Part shown: positions 60,466 to 64,000 of the stretch, one piece after another | Layout of the letters: every line of letters starts with the position of its first letter | Numbering within the stretch: position 1 is the first letter of the stretch | Origin: Rhodobacterales bacterium HKCCSP123 | GTDB lineage: Bacteria > Pseudomonadota > Alphaproteobacteria > Rhodobacterales > Rhodobacteraceae | Assembly: GCA_015689745.1 (NCBI GenBank) | Contig: WVSO01000003.1 | Span: forward strand, 49,960-113,959 | Direction: 5' to 3' | Length of the DNA: 64,000 bases | Made by a program: the position numbers and the translations under genes | Notes under the pieces: model-generated | What the model was told of the DNA's origin: nothing | The model's input: only the letters and a program-made list of their open reading frames with translations | Databases searched by the model: none

Positions 60466-60926
60466 CTACCACGAGTTCGCCGTAGGAGGTGGGGCTTCCC
60501 CGGGCAGGCCCAGCATTTCCCAGATCGGGTTCAGGTTGGTGGAGTTGCCGATCCATATGATCGACCGGCCGGCTGCGTCCTCGAGCACCTGGCTTGCGAC
60601 GTCGCCATCCTCGACGGAGGCGCCGATGAACTGTATCGGCAGGGTGCGTGCCTCGGAAAGTGGGCGGGCGCTGTCCTGGTTGCGGCCGGTCGGGCGTGTG
60701 TAGAGCGCGTCCAGCGGTATGTCTGATACCACCGCAGGCAGGGCCGCTGCACGGGCGAAGCCGTCGCGGCTCAGGTCCTCGCCGTCGCGGTCGAAGTGCC
60801 GAACGAGGACGAGACGGGTGCCGGGGGCAGGGTACGGAGCTCGCCGCCCGCCCCGCCGGTTAAAATGCAGCCGGAAAGCAGGGCTGCGCTGCCGCCGATC
60901 AGGATCGTTCTTCGTGAAGGCATCAT
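60466..60926 (-). pseudogene. Frameshifted lipoprotein histidine-phosphatase relic
   Basis: The ATG at 60926 (or 60923) opens a lipoprotein signal MPSRRTILIGGSAALLSGC, with lipobox LLSGC, but this frame stops at about 60771. In another frame, from the GGCACCCGT near 60826, the rest reads TRLVLVRHFDRDGEDLSRDG and continues to the stop at 60466. A one-base shift in the GC-rich stretch around 60835-60860 would join both. The catalytic RH is kept, but the second catalytic His (GHS/GHT) is Asn in IGNSTN. A sequencing error is possible for the shift but not for the His change. Confidence 0.65.
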
Positions 60927-61141
60927 GGCAATCCCCCTTATGGCGATACCTTGGTCAGGGCGCGAGGCTCCGGCCGCTGTGTTCGGGCCACCAAAGCGCC
61001 GCGCACGGATGTGAGTAGAAGGTTGATTGCATGTGATCGAGGTCTGCCTCAAGCTGACTTGTTCGCTACGGAGGAGGGTCTCCAGATCGGAATAGAGTGG
61101 CTTTCGAGACCCTACTGGCATCTACACAGAAGTTATACAAT

Positions 61142-61747
61142 CTAAGGTTGCGTTTGGGTTCGTTTTGAAAATTCACTTGATTGCCATGGGACCTCCGTTT
61201 CTTTCCCTATTCGGAGCCAGGCACGCAAGGCTGCTTTTCGCTTGGTCCTGGTCTCCCGGACATACCGTTTGAGCATGCGGTGGCGCTTGCCGCCAGACGC
61301 GATTTCGTCCTCGATTCGATTGAGGCACTTAGCATACAGGTCTTCAGCGAGGCGCAGGAGGCCACGATCACCGTCTCCAGCCTGACAGAGCTGAAGCAGT
61401 GTTTCCTGGAACGCGAGGTCTTCCAGAAGCTTGCTGGAGGGGTCTGCCTCTCCCGCCTCGAAATCCTGCAGCGCCCCGACCGCCTGGACATGGCGCGCCT
61501 CGGCCTGCGCGAGAGTGAGAGCACCGCGCATGGGCGGCATGGAAAAATCCAGATCCTCCATAGCAAGATTGGGCCTGTTCAGAATGATCGCCAACCAGCG
61601 GACAACCACCTCTTCTGGAGGTGAGGCCATGGCTCCGTGGCGCATCGCATTGCGCGCGGACCGTGCCTTACCCTCCATGCTGCGGGGCCCCGTGCTCTTT
61701 TGCGCATTGGCGAGGTTACGCATTGCGATGGAGGCGCTCGCCATCAT
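61142..61747 (-). CDS. STGP-motif protein of unknown function
   Basis: 201 residues. Contains NAQKSTGPRSMEGKARSARN near 14-33, a motif of a widespread bacterial family without known role; the C-terminal half is basic and helical (KRHRMLKRYVRETRTKRKAAL). Its ATG overlaps the stop of the upstream gene. Last of three tandem genes with related layout. Confidence 0.65.
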   Translation of the reverse strand: MMASASIAMRNLANAQKSTGPRSMEGKARSARNAMRHGAMASPPEEVVVRWLAIILNRPNLAMEDLDFSMPPMRGALTLAQAEARHVQAVGALQDFEAGEADPSSKLLEDLAFQETLLQLCQAGDGDRGLLRLAEDLYAKCLNRIEDEIASGGKRHRMLKRYVRETRTKRKAALRAWLRIGKETEVPWQSSEFSKRTQTQP

Positions 61748-62391
61748 GATTCCAAAGATCCTTCAATTGGCCGCCGGCGCTGAAGCTGCTCGAGGTCCTT
61801 CAAGAGCTCCCGGCGACGGCGCTCATTGTCGCGGATAGCCTCGTCGTGCCGAGCAAGTGTTGCGGCGAGCCGATTCCAGACTGCCACCAGAAGCTCCATG
61901 CGCGACGTCCCCAGCCCCGCCAGCACGCGGTCCGCTTCGTCGAGACGCGCGGGATCTGCCGAGCCGAGCCTGCGGGCGAGTGCCTCACCCTCGGATTGTG
62001 CAGCCCCGGCGTCAAAGAGCTCCGGCTCTTCCCAGGCTTTACCATGCTCATCGAGACCGTCATATTGACTGTCAAACGCCTCTTTCGCAGCGGCATCATG
62101 TTCCTTCTTGCGAGCCGAGACCAAGAGATTTCGGGCAGCGTCCAGTATTCCGGCACGGAGCGCTGTATCCCGCATGTGGCCATGCTCGCGGATCGTCCAC
62201 TCGGTCCGGATAAGGCTCTCTACAATTACGGCTTCATAGGGTGTCATCGGCAGCAAGTCCCGCGTCATCTCCTCCCGAAAGATCTCGAAGGAGCCGGGTT
62301 CTTCACTGGGCAGGGCGATGCGACGCCAGAGCATCTCGCCGAAGCTTGCGAGATCGAAGTCCCGCGGATCAGGTGTCTTGGGCAGGCTCAC
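61744..62391 (-). CDS. Unknown protein, second of tandem trio
   Basis: 215 residues. FREEMTRDLLPMTPYEAVIV and SLIRTEWTIREH in the first half and LARHDEAIRDNERRRRELLK near the end resemble the next gene, suggesting paralogy. Predicted helical, soluble, with a C-terminal coiled coil. Co-directional and overlapping with the STGP gene. Confidence 0.65.
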   Translation of the reverse strand: MSLPKTPDPRDFDLASFGEMLWRRIALPSEEPGSFEIFREEMTRDLLPMTPYEAVIVESLIRTEWTIREHGHMRDTALRAGILDAARNLLVSARKKEHDAAAKEAFDSQYDGLDEHGKAWEEPELFDAGAAQSEGEALARRLGSADPARLDEADRVLAGLGTSRMELLVAVWNRLAATLARHDEAIRDNERRRRELLKDLEQLQRRRPIEGSLES

Positions 62392-62457
62392 GAACGTGCC
62401 TCCTGATGAAGTGGCCGTGCGTCGGCATGGCCGTGGTGGTGCGTGGTGGGCAAATCG

Positions 62458-63264
62458 TCAGCGCTTGGTCGGGATCGGGGTTGATCGACGAAGCAGACTC
62501 CAGTCCCGCAAAACCCGGCTGCGTCGCTCTTCGAGTTCCAGGATTGCCTGCTCGTGAAACCTAATGCGCTCCGATCCCTCGCGGTGTACGTCACCGAGCC
62601 AGCGGAGAGGAGCGAGGCCCGCGTCCGTAAGCTCGAGAACCGCCTCGCTGGGGTCGTCGGGGTCTTGGATCTCCAAGACAATGTCGAGGATGCGCTCGAC
62701 TTCGCGTTCGACTTCGTCCCGATCAACTGGGTTGAACTTGTCCCAATAGTTCGTGGACGAGCCGGAACTTGGCCTTGCGTCAGGCGTTGGCGCGGCCGTT
62801 GTCTCGCCTCCTGCGTTTTTCTGCATCCGTTCGATTACCCAAACCCGGATCTTCGCGCGGAGACCCCCGTAGAACTCGTGTTCCCGCATGGCCCGATGTC
62901 GGATCAACTCCCACTCGATGCGTGCAAGTCCCTCGAGGACGGCGACTTCGGCGGAGGTTTGGGGCTCGAAGTCCCGCACGATTGACGCGCGGAGCGCCTC
63001 GAACCCGTGCTTGTTCTCGCCTGGGAGCTGGATCTTATGGCGCAGCGCACGACCGACGGGCCAAAGACCCAGCGCTCCATTGCCGAAATGAAGGATGCTC
63101 TCGAACTCGGCCGCCAGCCCGGCCTCCAGGCGCGCCTCTGTGTAGGCTCGCATGGCCTCTTCGGCATCCTTTTTTCGCTGGAAGGACGGCTTCCTTCGCC
63201 TCTGCGCCTTCGAGACGTGCTTGGGCGTTTCGATCGCAGATGCGGCCGATATCGTGGTGTCCAT
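62458..63264 (-). CDS. Unknown protein, first of tandem trio
   Basis: 268 residues if translation starts at ATG 63264 (MDTTISAASAIE), which has GGGCAGG at a good distance; the ORF opens at 63393. The basic N-terminus (KAQRRRKPSFQRKKDAEEAM) parallels the STGP protein. LRASIVRDFEPQTSAEVAVL and LARIEWELIRHRAMRE align with the second gene, and ELEERRSRVLRDWSLLRR ends it as a coiled coil. Function unknown. Confidence 0.6.
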   Translation of the reverse strand: MDTTISAASAIETPKHVSKAQRRRKPSFQRKKDAEEAMRAYTEARLEAGLAAEFESILHFGNGALGLWPVGRALRHKIQLPGENKHGFEALRASIVRDFEPQTSAEVAVLEGLARIEWELIRHRAMREHEFYGGLRAKIRVWVIERMQKNAGGETTAAPTPDARPSSGSSTNYWDKFNPVDRDEVEREVERILDIVLEIQDPDDPSEAVLELTDAGLAPLRWLGDVHREGSERIRFHEQAILELEERRSRVLRDWSLLRRSTPIPTKR

Positions 63265-63393
63265 TTTCGTCATCCTGCCCACCTCCACGAGCATGTCCGC
63301 TACGAGGGCCTGTGCCGCCAGGGGTGGCATGAAGGCCCGCCACAATTGCCTGTCGGTCCGTGGCCTCAGCAAGATAACATCCAGGGCGAACAT

Positions 63394-63948
63394 CTTCTAG
63401 ATAATTGTTATTAAAGTGTTTTGTGGCCGATTAGCCACCTGAATACCTCCAGCTGAGCGTGACCCGAGGTCGCCTGACAGCCCAGTTATTGTTCCGGATT
63501 TCCGGGCAAGCCGGCGCCTCGGGGCAACAAGGTGGCGCTCCATAAGTGGATGATTGGCCACCTTGGGCTGGGCCTGGCAGGCACCAATTGAAACCATCAA
63601 ATGCCGCAATACGGACGTGCAGAACGGTGAAGCAGGCATTGATTCTTGGATGTGTGATTTGCCCTAATTGAGGGGCAAAAAGTGAGATCCAGTGCGTGCC
63701 GGGGTCTTGGGTTCATGGCAAGACGCGTCCCGAAGCCCGGACGAAAATCCATCACCTGATCAATGGCTCCTGGCCCAAGAGGTACGGAAAACCTATGCAG
63801 ACAAGCCAGTTGATCTTTGTTAGTGTCGAGCTTGGACGGTATAGGTCGTTCTGAATGTAGAACGCTTTGGGGCGCGCCTCGTGGCGATTTGGCAGACAGT
63901 TACTTTTGCGGCCGACGATCATTCGCCCGAGGCTGGAGTAAGGCTCAG
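63394..63948. other. Gene-poor stretch
   Basis: 555 bp with lower GC and no ORF I can support. A short inverted repeat TTTGCCC/GGGCAAA lies near 63658-63679. The direction of flanking genes is divergent, so promoters for both sides may lie here. Confidence 0.4.
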
Positions 63949-64000
63949 ATGAGACAGATCTTCCTATTCTTATTTTCGATTTGCATGATCGGGGTCATGT
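63949..64000 (+). CDS. Start of a secreted or membrane protein (cut by window end)
   Basis: ATG 63949 with GGAGTAAGG upstream begins MRQIFLFLFSICMIGVM, a typical hydrophobic leader. Only 17 residues are visible, so nothing more can be said. Confidence 0.45.
   Translation, partial: MRQIFLFLFSICMIGVM

Noticed and set aside
63657..63680. TTTGCCC/GGGCAAA inverted repeat as terminator
   Set aside because: No U-tract on either strand and no gene ending there.

Overview
The window is a GC-rich piece of an alphaproteobacterial chromosome. It most resembles the Rhodobacteraceae/Roseobacter group, judging by rho-mnmE-mnmG-rsmG-parA-parB gene order, rph/hrcA/grpE and rdgB/hemW arrangement, an AapJQMP-type importer and GT14-DUF fusion glycosyltransferase. 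No database search was possible, so all names rest on motifs, length and context.

Region 1 (1-20.4 kb) is core genome: the 3' part of rho, tRNA-modification genes mnmE and mnmG, rsmG, parAB with two perfect parS sites lying inside or at the start of mnmG and rsmG, hemW, rdgB, rph, the heat-shock genes hrcA and grpE, mutS, maeB, a small ccdAB toxin-antitoxin pair, dnaJ-dnaK with a heat-shock-like promoter, and alkB. This set is typical of origin-proximal DNA. Region 2 (20.4-30.6 kb) is a surface-polysaccharide block: a capsule-type ABC permease, cysQ, kdsB, galU, four glycosyltransferases and a two-part sulfotransferase. CysQ would remove the PAP made by the sulfotransferase. Region 3 (30.6-34.5 kb) is core again: ptsN, hpf, lptB-lptA-lptC and a short RNase D.

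Region 4 (34.5-50 kb) is a mosaic genomic island. It starts at a 16-bp remnant of a tRNA-Leu 3' end next to a P4-type integrase and ends at the 3' half of a tRNA-Thr next to a second integrase. Inside are an AlpA/RepA-like mobile module, then a three-gene set of two paralogous secreted proteins (Gly/Gln-rich or GHD-hexapeptide-rich linker plus a shared C-terminal domain) and an outer-membrane beta-barrel protein behind an FNR/CRP-like box. This set is the best candidate for an undescribed system. The rest of the island carries metabolic cargo: a cysteine-dioxygenase-like cupin, an Asp/Glu racemase homologue, two LysR regulators, a GST, a periplasmic histidine phosphatase and an SDR.

Region 5 (50.2-60.2 kb) looks like a uptake-and-catabolism unit for a cyclic ureide/amide-type nitrogen compound: a PuuE-like deacetylase, a dihydropyrimidinase, a class-V aminotransferase-fold protein without the desulfurase cysteine, a complete AapJQMP-like polar amino acid importer, and a family-5 solute-binding protein without a visible signal peptide. 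Region 6 (60.4-64 kb) is accessory DNA: a frameshifted lipoprotein phosphatase relic, three tandem related proteins of unknown function, a gene-poor stretch, and the start of a secreted protein cut by the window end.
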